Below the pieces are notes generated by a model. The model was not told the origin of the DNA, made no database searches, and saw nothing but the letters and a program-made list of their open reading frames with translations. Made by a program: the position numbers and the translations under genes. A DNA stretch of 64,000 bases, taken from positions 248,001-312,000 of the forward strand of contig JACKLZ010000001.1 of NCBI GenBank assembly GCA_024235675.1, given 5' to 3'. The DNA is from Zoogloeaceae bacterium. Lineage in GTDB: Bacteria > Pseudomonadota > Gammaproteobacteria > Burkholderiales > Rhodocyclaceae. Of this stretch, positions 26,652 to 35,346 are shown piece by piece (the stretch's first letter is position 1; each line of letters opens with the position of its first letter).

Positions 26652-27380
26652 ATGGCCCAGACGTCCCCTACCTTTAGTCCGCTCTATCGTCAGATCAAGA
26701 GTCTGATGCTGGTGGCGCTTGAATCCGGCGAATGGAGTCCGGGTCAGGCCATTCCCAGTGAGCAGGAGCTGGCGGCGCGCTTTGGCGTCAGCCAGGGAAC
26801 GGTGCGCAAGGCCATTGACGAAATGGCGGCCGAGAACCTGTTGGTACGCAAGCAGGGGAAAGGCACTTACGTCGCGTCTCACAATGACCCTCGCTCCTTG
26901 TTCCGGTTCTTGCGTCTGGTGCCCGAGGGCGAAGATCTGTCTCACCCCGTCAGTGTGCCGCTCGAGTGCTGGCGCGCCAAGGCGGGTCAGGAGGCCGCGC
27001 GGGTGCTCTCAATTGAGCCTGGCTCACCCATCATCATCGTTCGGCGTTTGCTTGAATTTAGCGCAAAACCGGTGGTTGTCGACGAAATCTATCTGCCGGG
27101 CGAAATTTTTCAGGGGCTGACCCTCGAAATGTTGCAGGGCTGGAAGGGGTCGCTCTACAGTCTTTTTGAAACTCGCTTTGGCTTGCGCATGATTCGCGCC
27201 GAAGAGCGTATCCGGGCTGTGGCCGCGGATCGGCGCACGGCTGAGATGTTGCGCGTCAAGGAAGGGGTTCCCTTGCTGTCGGTCGAGCGCGTGACCTTTA
27301 CCTACGGCGATCGTCCGGTGGAGTGGCGTCGTGGCTTGTATTCGACCGACGAGCATTTTTATCTGAATGAGCTGAATTAA
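26652..27380 (+). CDS. GntR-family (HutC/UTRA type) transcriptional regulator
   Basis: Repressor-type regulator of 242 residues. A winged helix-turn-helix fills about residues 10-75 (PLYRQIKSLMLVALESGEW, FGVSQGTVRKAIDEMAAENL, KQGKGTYVA) and a UTRA ligand-binding domain follows from about 95 (IIIVRRLLEFSAKPVVVDEIYLP, LLSVERVTFTYGDRPVEWR). It sits between mdh (divergent) and sdhC (same strand, 100 bases on), a position that makes control of TCA-cycle genes likely. The ligand may be a TCA or related organic acid, but nothing in the sequence identifies it. Confidence 0.93.
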   Translation: MAQTSPTFSPLYRQIKSLMLVALESGEWSPGQAIPSEQELAARFGVSQGTVRKAIDEMAAENLLVRKQGKGTYVASHNDPRSLFRFLRLVPEGEDLSHPVSVPLECWRAKAGQEAARVLSIEPGSPIIIVRRLLEFSAKPVVVDEIYLPGEIFQGLTLEMLQGWKGSLYSLFETRFGLRMIRAEERIRAVAADRRTAEMLRVKEGVPLLSVERVTFTYGDRPVEWRRGLYSTDEHFYLNELN

Positions 27381-27394
27381 TGGCGCGTGACGCA

Positions 27395-27424
27395 TTCAAG
27401 TGACGCGACGTCAACGGTTATAAT
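27395..27424 (+). promoter_or_regulatory. Candidate sigma-70 promoter of the sdh operon
   Basis: A perfect TATAAT at 27419-27424 is preceded at 18 bases by TTCAAG at 27395-27400. It sits 57 bases before the sdhC start in a gap that otherwise holds no gene. Confidence 0.6.
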
Positions 27425-27480
27425 CAACGTTTTTCGTGGGAGTAAGGCGGCATTCGTGCGGCCTAGCATTGGGGGAAAAG

Positions 27481-27870
27481 ATGTCTGAAATGACAGTCAG
27501 AAAAAAGCGCCCGAAACACTTGGCGCTGCACGAAATCAGGCTGCCCTTGGCGGGGTTTGTCTCGATTCTGCATCGTGTCAGTGGCGCAGGTTTGTTCTTG
27601 ATGTTGCCGTTGTTGTTGTCTTTGTTTGGTGACAGCCTCGGGTCCGCAGAGACCTTTGCTGACTATAAGGACACGGTTTCCAATCCGCTGGTGAAGTTGA
27701 TTCTGTTCGGCCTGTTGTGGGCGTTCTTGCATCACTTCTGTGCCGGCATCCGCTTCTTGCTGCTGGACGTTCACAAGGGCCTGGATCTGGCCTCGTCGCG
27801 TCAGTCGGCCCGTCTCGTTCTCATTGTCAGCCTGGTGCTGACCGTTCTGATCGGGGTGAAACTATGGTGA
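27481..27870 (+). CDS. sdhC: Succinate dehydrogenase cytochrome b556 subunit
   Basis: Membrane anchor subunit of succinate dehydrogenase (complex II), 129 residues with three hydrophobic helices. The N-terminal KKRPKHLALHEIRLPLAGFVSILHRVSG contains the conserved Ser and Arg near the quinone site and the HRxSG signature; a haem-ligand His is expected in the helix with FLHHFCAGIRFLLLD. ATG at 27481 has GGGGGAAAAG immediately upstream and is preferred over the open frame back to 27436. It overlaps sdhD by 7 bases. Confidence 0.95.
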   Translation: MSEMTVRKKRPKHLALHEIRLPLAGFVSILHRVSGAGLFLMLPLLLSLFGDSLGSAETFADYKDTVSNPLVKLILFGLLWAFLHHFCAGIRFLLLDVHKGLDLASSRQSARLVLIVSLVLTVLIGVKLW

Positions 27871-28211
27871 AGCGAATTGTTGTTGGTGCCCACTACGGTC
27901 TTCGTGACTGGCTCGGCCAGCGTGTGACCGCCATCGTGATGGCCTTGTACTCGGTGTATTTCGGGATCTGCGCGCTGCTGTTGCCGGAAATGTCGTATGA
28001 GGCCTGGAGCGGCATGTTCGCCGGTGGCTTCATGCGCTTCTTCAGCTTCCTGTTTTTCATGTCGCTTTTCTATCACGCCTGGGTTGGCGTCCGTGACATC
28101 TTCATGGATTACATCAAACCGGATGGCGTTCGATTGGCGCTGCACGTGATCGTCATGTTTCTGCTCATCGGCTACGCCGGGTGGGCAGCCCAGATTCTGT
28201 GGAGGCTGTAA
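27864..28211 (+). CDS. sdhD: Succinate dehydrogenase hydrophobic anchor subunit
   Basis: Second membrane anchor of complex II, 115 residues with three helices (TAIVMALYSVYFGICALLL, FFSFLFFMSLFYHAWVGVRD, LALHVIVMFLLIGYAGW). YHAWVGVRDIFMDY is the conserved SdhD block with the haem-ligand His and the quinone-site region. ATG at 27864 lies inside the sdhC stop, so the two are coupled. sdhA follows after 2 bases. Confidence 0.95.
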   Translation: MVKRIVVGAHYGLRDWLGQRVTAIVMALYSVYFGICALLLPEMSYEAWSGMFAGGFMRFFSFLFFMSLFYHAWVGVRDIFMDYIKPDGVRLALHVIVMFLLIGYAGWAAQILWRL

Positions 28212-28213
28212 GG

Positions 28214-30007
28214 GTGAAAATCGCAAAGCATACTTATGATGCGGTGATCGTCGGCGCAGGTGGCGCGGGTCTGCGCGCCGCACTGCAGCTGTCGGAATCC
28301 GGCCTGAAAACGGCGGTCCTGACCAAGGTTTTCCCGACGCGCTCCCACACCGTGGCTGCACAAGGTGGTGTGGCCGCCTCGCTGGGTAACTCGACCGAAG
28401 ATAACTGGCACTGGCACATGTACGACACCGTCAAGGGGTCGGACTGGCTGGGTGACCAGGATGCCATCGAGTTCATGTGTCGCAAGGCGAACGAAGTCGT
28501 CGTCGAGCTCGAGCACTACGGCATGCCTTTTGACCGTCTCGACAACGGCAAGATCTATCAGCGGCCCTTCGGTGGTCACTCGCAAAACTACGGCCAGTCG
28601 CCGGTGTCGCGTTCCTGCGCTGCTGCCGACCGTACGGGTCACGCCATGCTGCACGCGCTGTATCAGCGCAATGTGCGCGCGAAGACCCAGTTCTTTGTTG
28701 AGTGGATGGCGCTGGATCTGATTCGTGACGCTGACGGTGATGTGGTTGGCGTGACGGCCATGGAAATGGAAACCGGCGAAGTGTCGATTTTCCACGCCAA
28801 GGCCGTGATCTTCGCGACAGGTGGTGCCGGCCGGATCTATTACAGCTCGACCAACGCCTTCATCAACACGGGTGACGGTGTCGGTATGGCGGCGCGTGCC
28901 GGAGTTCCGCTCGAAGATATGGAATTCTGGCAGTTTCACCCGACCGGCGTGGCCGGCGCGGGCGTGCTGATTACCGAAGGCGTGCGTGGTGAAGGCGGCA
29001 TTCTGCGCAACGCGGCGGGTGAGCGTTTCATGGAACGCTATGCGCCGAACCTGAAAGACCTCGCTTCGCGTGACGTCGTGTCCCGTTCCATGGTGACCGA
29101 GATCAACGAAGGTCGCGGTTGCGGACCCGACAAGGACCACGTCCTTCTCGATATCACGCACCTGTCGCCCGAGACGATCATGAAACGTCTGCCCGGCATT
29201 CGCGAGATCTCGATCCAGTTCGCCGGTATCGATCCGATCAAGGCGCCGATTCCGGTCGTGCCGACCTGTCACTACCAGATGGGCGGTATTCCGACCAACT
29301 ACAAAGGCCAGGTGGTTGCGCCCAAGGGCGACAACTCGAACACGCCGGTGACCGGTTTCTACGCCGCGGGTGAATGTGCCTGCGCGTCAGTGCATGGCGC
29401 CAACCGTCTCGGTACCAACTCGCTGCTCGATCTGCTGGTGTTTGGCAAGTCGGCCGGTGAGACCGTGGTTGAGGATATCCAGAGCGGTAATCTGCGCCTC
29501 AAGCCGCTGCCGGAGAATGCGGCCGATTTCTCGCTGGCACGGATGGCGCGCCTGGAGAACCAGAAAGACGGCACCAATGTGCACGAAGTCCGCCTGGCCA
29601 TGCAGCGCACCATGCAAAAGCACGCAGGGGTGTTCCGCTTCTCCGAACTGCTCCAGCAGGGTGTGACCGCGATTCTTGAGGTGGCCGAGCAAGCCAAGAC
29701 CACCGAGATCAAGGACAAGTCCATGGTCTGGAACACCGCACGCATGGAAGCGCTTGAGCTGGACAACCTGATCGAGGTTGCCAAGGCCACCATGATTTCG
29801 GCCGAAGCGCGCAAAGAGTCTCGCGGTGCCCACGTGCGCGATGACGCACCGGATACCCCCGAGTTTCCGAACGGCCGCCGTGATGACGAGTGGCTCAAGC
29901 ACACTTTGTGGTTCAGCGAAGGCAACCGCCTGGACTACAAGCCTGTGAATTTGCAGCCGATGTCCGAAAGCGTCGATCCGATCGCGCTTGCGACGCGGAC
30001 TTACTGA
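28214..30007 (+). CDS. sdhA: Succinate dehydrogenase flavoprotein subunit
   Basis: Catalytic flavoprotein of complex II, 597 residues; oxidises succinate to fumarate and passes electrons to SdhB. FAD-binding VIVGAGGAGLRAAL is at the N-terminus, the covalent-FAD His is H45 in TRSHTVAAQGG, and FHPTGVAGAGVLITEGVRGEGG and the RLGTNSLLDLLVFG block are present. The start is a GTG at 28214 with a strong GGAGG 8 bases upstream; the longer frame from 28181 overlaps sdhD. sdhB follows after 19 bases. Confidence 0.97.
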   Translation: MKIAKHTYDAVIVGAGGAGLRAALQLSESGLKTAVLTKVFPTRSHTVAAQGGVAASLGNSTEDNWHWHMYDTVKGSDWLGDQDAIEFMCRKANEVVVELEHYGMPFDRLDNGKIYQRPFGGHSQNYGQSPVSRSCAAADRTGHAMLHALYQRNVRAKTQFFVEWMALDLIRDADGDVVGVTAMEMETGEVSIFHAKAVIFATGGAGRIYYSSTNAFINTGDGVGMAARAGVPLEDMEFWQFHPTGVAGAGVLITEGVRGEGGILRNAAGERFMERYAPNLKDLASRDVVSRSMVTEINEGRGCGPDKDHVLLDITHLSPETIMKRLPGIREISIQFAGIDPIKAPIPVVPTCHYQMGGIPTNYKGQVVAPKGDNSNTPVTGFYAAGECACASVHGANRLGTNSLLDLLVFGKSAGETVVEDIQSGNLRLKPLPENAADFSLARMARLENQKDGTNVHEVRLAMQRTMQKHAGVFRFSELLQQGVTAILEVAEQAKTTEIKDKSMVWNTARMEALELDNLIEVAKATMISAEARKESRGAHVRDDAPDTPEFPNGRRDDEWLKHTLWFSEGNRLDYKPVNLQPMSESVDPIALATRTY

Positions 30008-30026
30008 GAGGCCGGGAGTCGAACAG

Positions 30027-30737
30027 ATGAGCAAACGTACCGTTCAATTCAAGATCTACCGTTACGATCCGGACCGCGACGAGAAGCCGTACATGCAGGA
30101 TATTTCGGTCGACCTCGAGCCGTCCGACAAGAAACTGCTGGATGCGCTGGTTCGCCTGAAGGTGAAGGACGATTCCACGTCTTTCCGCCGTTCCTGCCGC
30201 GAAGGTGTGTGTGGCTCCGATGCCATGAACATCAACGGCAAGAATGGCTTGGCCTGCCTGACCGATGTCGACAGCCTGCCGCAGCCGATCGTGCTGCGCC
30301 CGCTGCCGGGTCTGCCGGTCATTCGCGACCTGATCGTCGATATGACCCAGTTCTTCAAGCAGTACAACTCGATCAAGCCCTACTTGGTCAACGACAATCC
30401 GCCGCCAGAGCGCGAGCGCCTGCAGTCGCCGGAAGAGCGCGAAGAGCTCAACGGGCTCTACGAGTGCATTCTGTGCGCCTGCTGCTCGACCTCGTGCCCG
30501 TCGTTCTGGTGGAACCCCGACAAGTTTGTCGGGCCGGCGGGTCTGCTTGCTGCCTACCGTTTCATTGCCGACACCCGGGATGAAGCGACAAACGAGCGCC
30601 TCGACAACCTCGAGGATCCATATCGTTTGTTCCGTTGCCACACCATCATGAACTGTGTGGATGTCTGTCCGAAGAGCCTGAACCCGACCCGGGCGATTGG
30701 CAAGATCAAGGACATGATGGTGCGTCGCGCGGTATGA
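30027..30737 (+). CDS. sdhB: Succinate dehydrogenase iron-sulfur subunit
   Basis: Electron-transfer subunit of complex II, 236 residues. The [2Fe-2S] motif is CREGVCGSDAMNINGKNGLAC, with C57, C62 and C77 and Asp in place of one Cys as in the E. coli protein. The [4Fe-4S] and [3Fe-4S] motifs are CILCACCSTSCP and CHTIMNCVDVCPKSLNP. ATG at 30027 has GGGAG about 9 bases upstream. The stop overlaps the sdhE start (ATGA). Confidence 0.97.
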   Translation: MSKRTVQFKIYRYDPDRDEKPYMQDISVDLEPSDKKLLDALVRLKVKDDSTSFRRSCREGVCGSDAMNINGKNGLACLTDVDSLPQPIVLRPLPGLPVIRDLIVDMTQFFKQYNSIKPYLVNDNPPPERERLQSPEEREELNGLYECILCACCSTSCPSFWWNPDKFVGPAGLLAAYRFIADTRDEATNERLDNLEDPYRLFRCHTIMNCVDVCPKSLNPTRAIGKIKDMMVRRAV

Positions 30738-30991
30738 CGCTCAATAAAGGACGCATGCGCTGGCACTGCCGTCGGGCGCTACTGGAACTCGACCTGGTCT
30801 TCGCACGCTTTCTTGAAACCCGGTTCGACCAGCTGAGCGATGCTCAGTTGGTCGACCTTCAGGACTTGCTGGATATCGAAGACCATGACCTCTGGGCCAT
30901 GGTCAACGGAAGCGCACCGTGTCCCGAAGATCGCTGGATGCCACTCCTCAGCATGCTGCGTGATAGCGGAACACAGGAAGATTCTGCCTAG
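30734..30991 (+). CDS. sdhE: FAD assembly factor SdhE
   Basis: Small helical protein of 85 residues that helps attach FAD covalently to SdhA. MRWHCRRALLELDLVF near the N-terminus matches the SdhE core, and DLQDLLDIEDHDLWAMVNG the C-terminal half. The usual RGxxE motif reads R14-A15-x-x-E18, so Gly is replaced by Ala while Arg and Glu are kept. It starts inside the sdhB stop codon, so it is coupled to the enzyme it serves. gltA follows after 37 bases. Confidence 0.93.
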   Translation: MTLNKGRMRWHCRRALLELDLVFARFLETRFDQLSDAQLVDLQDLLDIEDHDLWAMVNGSAPCPEDRWMPLLSMLRDSGTQEDSA

Positions 30992-31028
30992 GCAGATGGA
31001 AAATAACAGGTAAGCCAAAGGACAAGTT

Positions 31029-32324
31029 ATGAGCAATGAACGTAACGCCACCCTCACGGTCGATGGGAAAACGGTCGAATTTCCGGTGTTGACCGGAACG
31101 CATGGCAACGATGTCATCGACATCCGCACGCTGGGCGCAAAAACCGGTCTGTTCACCTACGATTCCGGATTCCTTTCCACCGCCAGCTGCGCGTCCACTG
31201 TGACGTTTATTGATGGCGACAAAGGCGAACTGCTGTATCGCGGTTATCCGATCGAACAGCTGGCAGAGCACTGCAACTTCCTCGAAGTGGCTTACCTGCT
31301 GAAAAACGGTGAACTGCCCAATAAGGCGCAGAAGACCGATTTCGAAGACACCATCAAGAATCACACGATGTTGCACGACCAGATGACCAAGTTCTACTCG
31401 GGCTTCCGTCGTGATGCACACCCGATGGCGGTCATGGTCGGTGTGGTGGGTGCCTTGTCGGCCTTCTACCACGACGCCCTCGACCTGCAGGACGCCGAGC
31501 ACCGCAACGTGTCCTTCAACCGTCTGGTGGCCAAGCTGCCGACCATCGTCGCGATGGCGTACAAATACAACACCGGGCAGCCTTTCATGTATCCGCGCAA
31601 TGATCTTGGCTACACGGCCAACTTCATGCATATGATGTTTGGCACGCCGTGCGAGGAGTACAAACCGAATCCGGTGCTGGTCCACGCGCTCGACACCATC
31701 TTCACGCTGCATGCCGATCACGAGCAGAACGCATCAACCTCGACCGTGCGTCTGGCCGGCTCCTCGGGTGCCAACCCGTTCGCCTGCATCTCGGCGGGCA
31801 TCGCTTGCCTGTGGGGTCCGTCGCACGGTGGCGCAAACGAAGCCTGCCTGAACATGCTTGAGGAAATCGGTGACGTCTCCAAGGTGAGTGAGTTCATCGC
31901 GCGCGCCAAGGACAAGAACGATCCGTTCAAGCTGATGGGCTTCGGTCACCGCGTCTACAAGAACTTCGACCCGCGCGCCAAGCTGATGCGCAAGGTCTGC
32001 TACGACGTGCTGACCGAGCTCGGTCTCGAGAACGATCGCCTGTTCAAGCTGGCCATGGAACTCGAAAAGATCGCCCTCGAAGATCCGTACTTCGTCGAGA
32101 AGAAGCTGTACCCGAACGTCGACTTCTACTCCGGCATCGTGCAAAAGGCGCTGGGCATCCCGACCTCGATGTTCACCTGCATCTTCGCGCTGGCCCGTAC
32201 CGTGGGCTGGATGACGCAGTGGGAAGAGATGATGACCGATCCGGAATACAAGATCGGTCGTCCGCGCCAGTTGTATGTCGGCGCGGCTCGCCGCGACGTC
32301 GTGGCGATCGACCAGCGGGCGTAA
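31029..32324 (+). CDS. gltA: Citrate synthase (type II)
   Basis: Condenses oxaloacetate and acetyl-CoA to citrate; 431 residues, the size of the hexameric type II enzyme of Gram-negative bacteria. The active-site triad is H266 in GPSHGGANEAC, H307 in GFGHRVYKNFDPRAK and D365 in NVDFYSGI. The N-terminal strand region (RNATLTVDGKTVEFPVL) is typical of the type II form that is sensitive to NADH. AAAGGACAA precedes the ATG. A strong terminator lies downstream, closing the sdh-gltA unit. Confidence 0.97.
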   Translation: MSNERNATLTVDGKTVEFPVLTGTHGNDVIDIRTLGAKTGLFTYDSGFLSTASCASTVTFIDGDKGELLYRGYPIEQLAEHCNFLEVAYLLKNGELPNKAQKTDFEDTIKNHTMLHDQMTKFYSGFRRDAHPMAVMVGVVGALSAFYHDALDLQDAEHRNVSFNRLVAKLPTIVAMAYKYNTGQPFMYPRNDLGYTANFMHMMFGTPCEEYKPNPVLVHALDTIFTLHADHEQNASTSTVRLAGSSGANPFACISAGIACLWGPSHGGANEACLNMLEEIGDVSKVSEFIARAKDKNDPFKLMGFGHRVYKNFDPRAKLMRKVCYDVLTELGLENDRLFKLAMELEKIALEDPYFVEKKLYPNVDFYSGIVQKALGIPTSMFTCIFALARTVGWMTQWEEMMTDPEYKIGRPRQLYVGAARRDVVAIDQRA

Positions 32325-32366
32325 CACCGATGCGGGCTGGGAAAGAGCGCAACTAATCAGTCCGTT

Positions 32367-32404
32367 ACGGGATGATCACCGCCTGTCGTGATCATCCCGT
32401 TTCC
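32367..32404 (+). terminator. Terminator after gltA
   Basis: A 13-base perfect stem (ACGGGATGATCAC with GTGATCATCCCGT, loop of 8) at 32367-32400, followed by TTCCTT. It separates gltA from sucA, implying that sucA has its own promoter or depends on read-through. Confidence 0.85.
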
Positions 32405-32477
32405 TTATGCCCCAATAGGCCGTGATCGCCGGATGGCGATTACCTGACCAGGCAACAGAATTCGGGTGAATTCCAAG

Positions 32478-35306
32478 ATGATGAAGCAACTGCATAGCAC
32501 CTCGATGCTGTTCGGCAGCAATGCACCGTTCGTCGAAGAGCTGTACGAGTCGTATCTCGCCGATCCGGAAAGCGTTCCGGAAGAGTGGCGAACCTATTTT
32601 GATGGTCTGAGGGCTGGCGCTGCCGCTGCAGTGCGAGATGTGGCGCATACGCCGATCATCCACGCCTTCGAACAACTGGCCAAGCGCGGCCCGGTACGCA
32701 CCATTACGTCAGGCGACGGCAACAAGCGTCAGGTCAGCACATTGCAGTTGATCAACGCCTACCGTTTCCTCGGCAACCGCTGGGCGAATCTTGATCCGCT
32801 CAAGCGCAATGAGCGCATGCACGTGCCCGAGTTGGAGCCGTCTTACTACGGCTTTACCGAAGCGGACCTGAACGAGCAGTTCAACGTGGGTTCCTTCCAC
32901 GCGTTCTCCAACGAGCAGGCCAGTCTGCGCGAGATTCTGGAAGCGGTTCGCCAGACCTACTGCGGCTCGATCGGTTCCGAGTACATGTACATCTCGGACA
33001 TTGCCCAGAAGCGCTGGATTCAGGCACGCCTTGAGAGCATTCGCGGCACACCGCAGTTCTCGGTTGAGCAGAAGAAGCACGTCCTCGGTCGCGTGACCGC
33101 TGCCGAGACGCTTGAAAAGTATCTGCACACCAAGTACGTCGGCCAGAAGCGTTTCTCGCTCGAAGGCGGCGAGTCGATGATCGTCGCGATGGACGAGGTC
33201 ATCAACGTTGGCGGTACCCTCGGCGCGCAGGAAATCGTGATCGGCATGGCCCACCGTGGCCGTCTGAACGTGCTCGTGAACACCCTCGGCAAGTCGCCTT
33301 CGACCCTGTTCGCAGAGTTCGAAGGCAAGGCCGAGGTGGATCTGAGCGCAGGTGACGTCAAGTACCACAATGGCTTCTCGAGCGACGTGATGACCCCGGG
33401 CGGCCCGGTGCACCTCACGCTGGCGTTCAATCCGTCTCACCTTGAGATCATCAATCCGGTGGTGGCCGGCTCGGTCTATGCGCGGCAGGTGCGTCGCAAG
33501 GACAAGGCCAAGAACCAGGTGCTGGCGGTGATCATCCATGGTGACTCGGCAGTGGCAGGCCAGGGTGTGAACCAGGAGATGCTGAACTTCTCGCAGACCC
33601 GCGGTTACGGCACGGGCGGCACGGTTCACATCGTGGTGAACAACCAGATTGGTTTCACCACCTCCGATCCGCGTGACTACCGTTCTTCGCTGTATTGCAC
33701 CGACATCTTCAAGATGGTCGAGGCGCCGATCTTCCATGTGAATGGCGACGATCCGGAAGCCGTTGCGCTGGTCACCGCGCTGGCGGTCGAGTTCCGCAAC
33801 GAATTCAAGAAAGACGTGGTGATCGACATCGTCTGCTATCGCAAGCTCGGCCACAACGAGCAGGACGAGCCGATGGTGACGCAGCCGCTGATGTACAAGA
33901 AAGTGGCGCAGCACCCCGGCACCCGCAAGCTGTACGCCGATCGCCTTGTGCGTGAAGGCGTGTGCACGACGGACGAGCCCGAAGCGATCATTCAGGACTA
34001 CCGTGAGCACCTCGATCGCGGCGAACTGCTGTCCAATCCGGTGCTTTCCGGCCATAACCGCCAGTTCGCGGTTGACTGGACGCCTTACCTCAAAACGCCG
34101 TACACCGACGAAGCCGATACTGCGGTTCCGATGGTCGAACTCAAGCGGCTGGCGCAGCGTATCAGCACCGTGCCCGAAGACTTTGTGCTGCATTCGCGCG
34201 TCAAGAAGATCGTCGACGACCGTGCTGCCATGGCACGTGGCGACGCGCTGATTGACTGGGGCATGGGCGAAAACCTGGCCTACGCCAGTTTGCTGGTTCA
34301 GGGCTACGGTGTGCGTCTGTCGGGCGAAGATATCGGTCGTGGCACCTTCTTCCACCGCCATGCCGTGTTCCACGACCAGAAGCGCGAGCGCTGGGACGAG
34401 GGCGCGTACATTCCGCTGCAGAATATTCAGGACGGCCAGGCCGAGATTCAGGTCTTCGACTCGGTGCTGTCGGAAGAGGCTGTGCTGGCCTTCGAATATG
34501 GTTACTCCACCGCGGTGCCCGACGACCTCGTCGTCTGGGAGGCGCAGTTCGGTGACTTTGCCAACGGCGCTCAGGTGGTGTTCGACCAGTTCATTTCGTC
34601 TGGCGAAGCCAAGTGGGGTCGCAAGGTCGGTCTGACGCTGCTGCTGCCGCATGGTTACGAAGGGCAAGGTCCGGAGCACTCGTCGGCCCGCCTCGAGCGT
34701 TACATGCAGCTGTGTGCCGAGCAGAACATGCAGGTGCTGGTGCCCAGTACGCCGTCGCAGATCTTCCACCTCCTGCGTCGCCAGATGCTCCGCCCCTTGC
34801 GCAAGCCGGCCATTGTCATTACGCCGAAGTCGCTGCTGCGCCACAAAGAGGCGGTGTCGACCATGGAAGAGCTGACCAACGGCGCCTTCCGTACGGTCAT
34901 CGGTGAAGTCGACAAACTCGATGCCAAGAAGGTCAAGCGTGTCGTGTTGTGCTCCGGCAAGATCTACTACGAGCTGATGGCTTATCGCCGCGAGCAGGAG
35001 ATCAAGGACATCGCCGTGGTGCGTATCGAGCAGCTTTACCCGTTCCCGCGGGATGCTTTCCGTGCCGAACTGGCCAAGTACCCGAATGCCAAGGAAGTCG
35101 TGTGGTGTCAGGAAGAGCCGCGCAACCAGGGGGCCTGGTACTGGTTCGCCTCGCGTCAGCATCTGATTAACGTGCTGGGTCCGAAGCAGAAGCTGTTGCT
35201 GGTCAGCCGTCCCGCGTCGGCGTCGCCTGCGGTCGGTTACTACGCCAAACACAATGCCCAACAGAAAGCGGTGCTAGAGAACGCTTTCGGTCCCATCAAC
35301 GATTGA
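32478..35306 (+). CDS. sucA: 2-oxoglutarate dehydrogenase E1 component
   Basis: Thiamine-diphosphate decarboxylase subunit of the 2-oxoglutarate dehydrogenase complex, about 942 residues. N-terminal SMLFGSNAPFVEELYESYL, TPP-region GDSAVAGQGVNQEMLNFSQT and NNQIGFTTSDPRDYRSS, and C-terminal HGYEGQGPEHSSARLERYMQ are family hallmarks. ATG at 32478 fits the usual MMKQ start and has GGGTGA 8 bases upstream; a GTG at 32466 in the same frame is an alternative that adds four residues. sucB and lpdA follow on the same strand as a complete E1-E2-E3 set. Confidence 0.97.
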   Translation: MMKQLHSTSMLFGSNAPFVEELYESYLADPESVPEEWRTYFDGLRAGAAAAVRDVAHTPIIHAFEQLAKRGPVRTITSGDGNKRQVSTLQLINAYRFLGNRWANLDPLKRNERMHVPELEPSYYGFTEADLNEQFNVGSFHAFSNEQASLREILEAVRQTYCGSIGSEYMYISDIAQKRWIQARLESIRGTPQFSVEQKKHVLGRVTAAETLEKYLHTKYVGQKRFSLEGGESMIVAMDEVINVGGTLGAQEIVIGMAHRGRLNVLVNTLGKSPSTLFAEFEGKAEVDLSAGDVKYHNGFSSDVMTPGGPVHLTLAFNPSHLEIINPVVAGSVYARQVRRKDKAKNQVLAVIIHGDSAVAGQGVNQEMLNFSQTRGYGTGGTVHIVVNNQIGFTTSDPRDYRSSLYCTDIFKMVEAPIFHVNGDDPEAVALVTALAVEFRNEFKKDVVIDIVCYRKLGHNEQDEPMVTQPLMYKKVAQHPGTRKLYADRLVREGVCTTDEPEAIIQDYREHLDRGELLSNPVLSGHNRQFAVDWTPYLKTPYTDEADTAVPMVELKRLAQRISTVPEDFVLHSRVKKIVDDRAAMARGDALIDWGMGENLAYASLLVQGYGVRLSGEDIGRGTFFHRHAVFHDQKRERWDEGAYIPLQNIQDGQAEIQVFDSVLSEEAVLAFEYGYSTAVPDDLVVWEAQFGDFANGAQVVFDQFISSGEAKWGRKVGLTLLLPHGYEGQGPEHSSARLERYMQLCAEQNMQVLVPSTPSQIFHLLRRQMLRPLRKPAIVITPKSLLRHKEAVSTMEELTNGAFRTVIGEVDKLDAKKVKRVVLCSGKIYYELMAYRREQEIKDIAVVRIEQLYPFPRDAFRAELAKYPNAKEVVWCQEEPRNQGAWYWFASRQHLINVLGPKQKLLLVSRPASASPAVGYYAKHNAQQKAVLENAFGPIND

Positions 35307-35346
35307 TCGAACAACGAAAAAACCACGCATTAGAGGGAGTCAATTC

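Noticed and set aside
32709..35261. 850-residue minus-strand frame opposite sucA and similar long frames opposite lpdA/sucB
   Set aside because: Antisense shadows of strongly conserved TCA genes with no motifs of their own.
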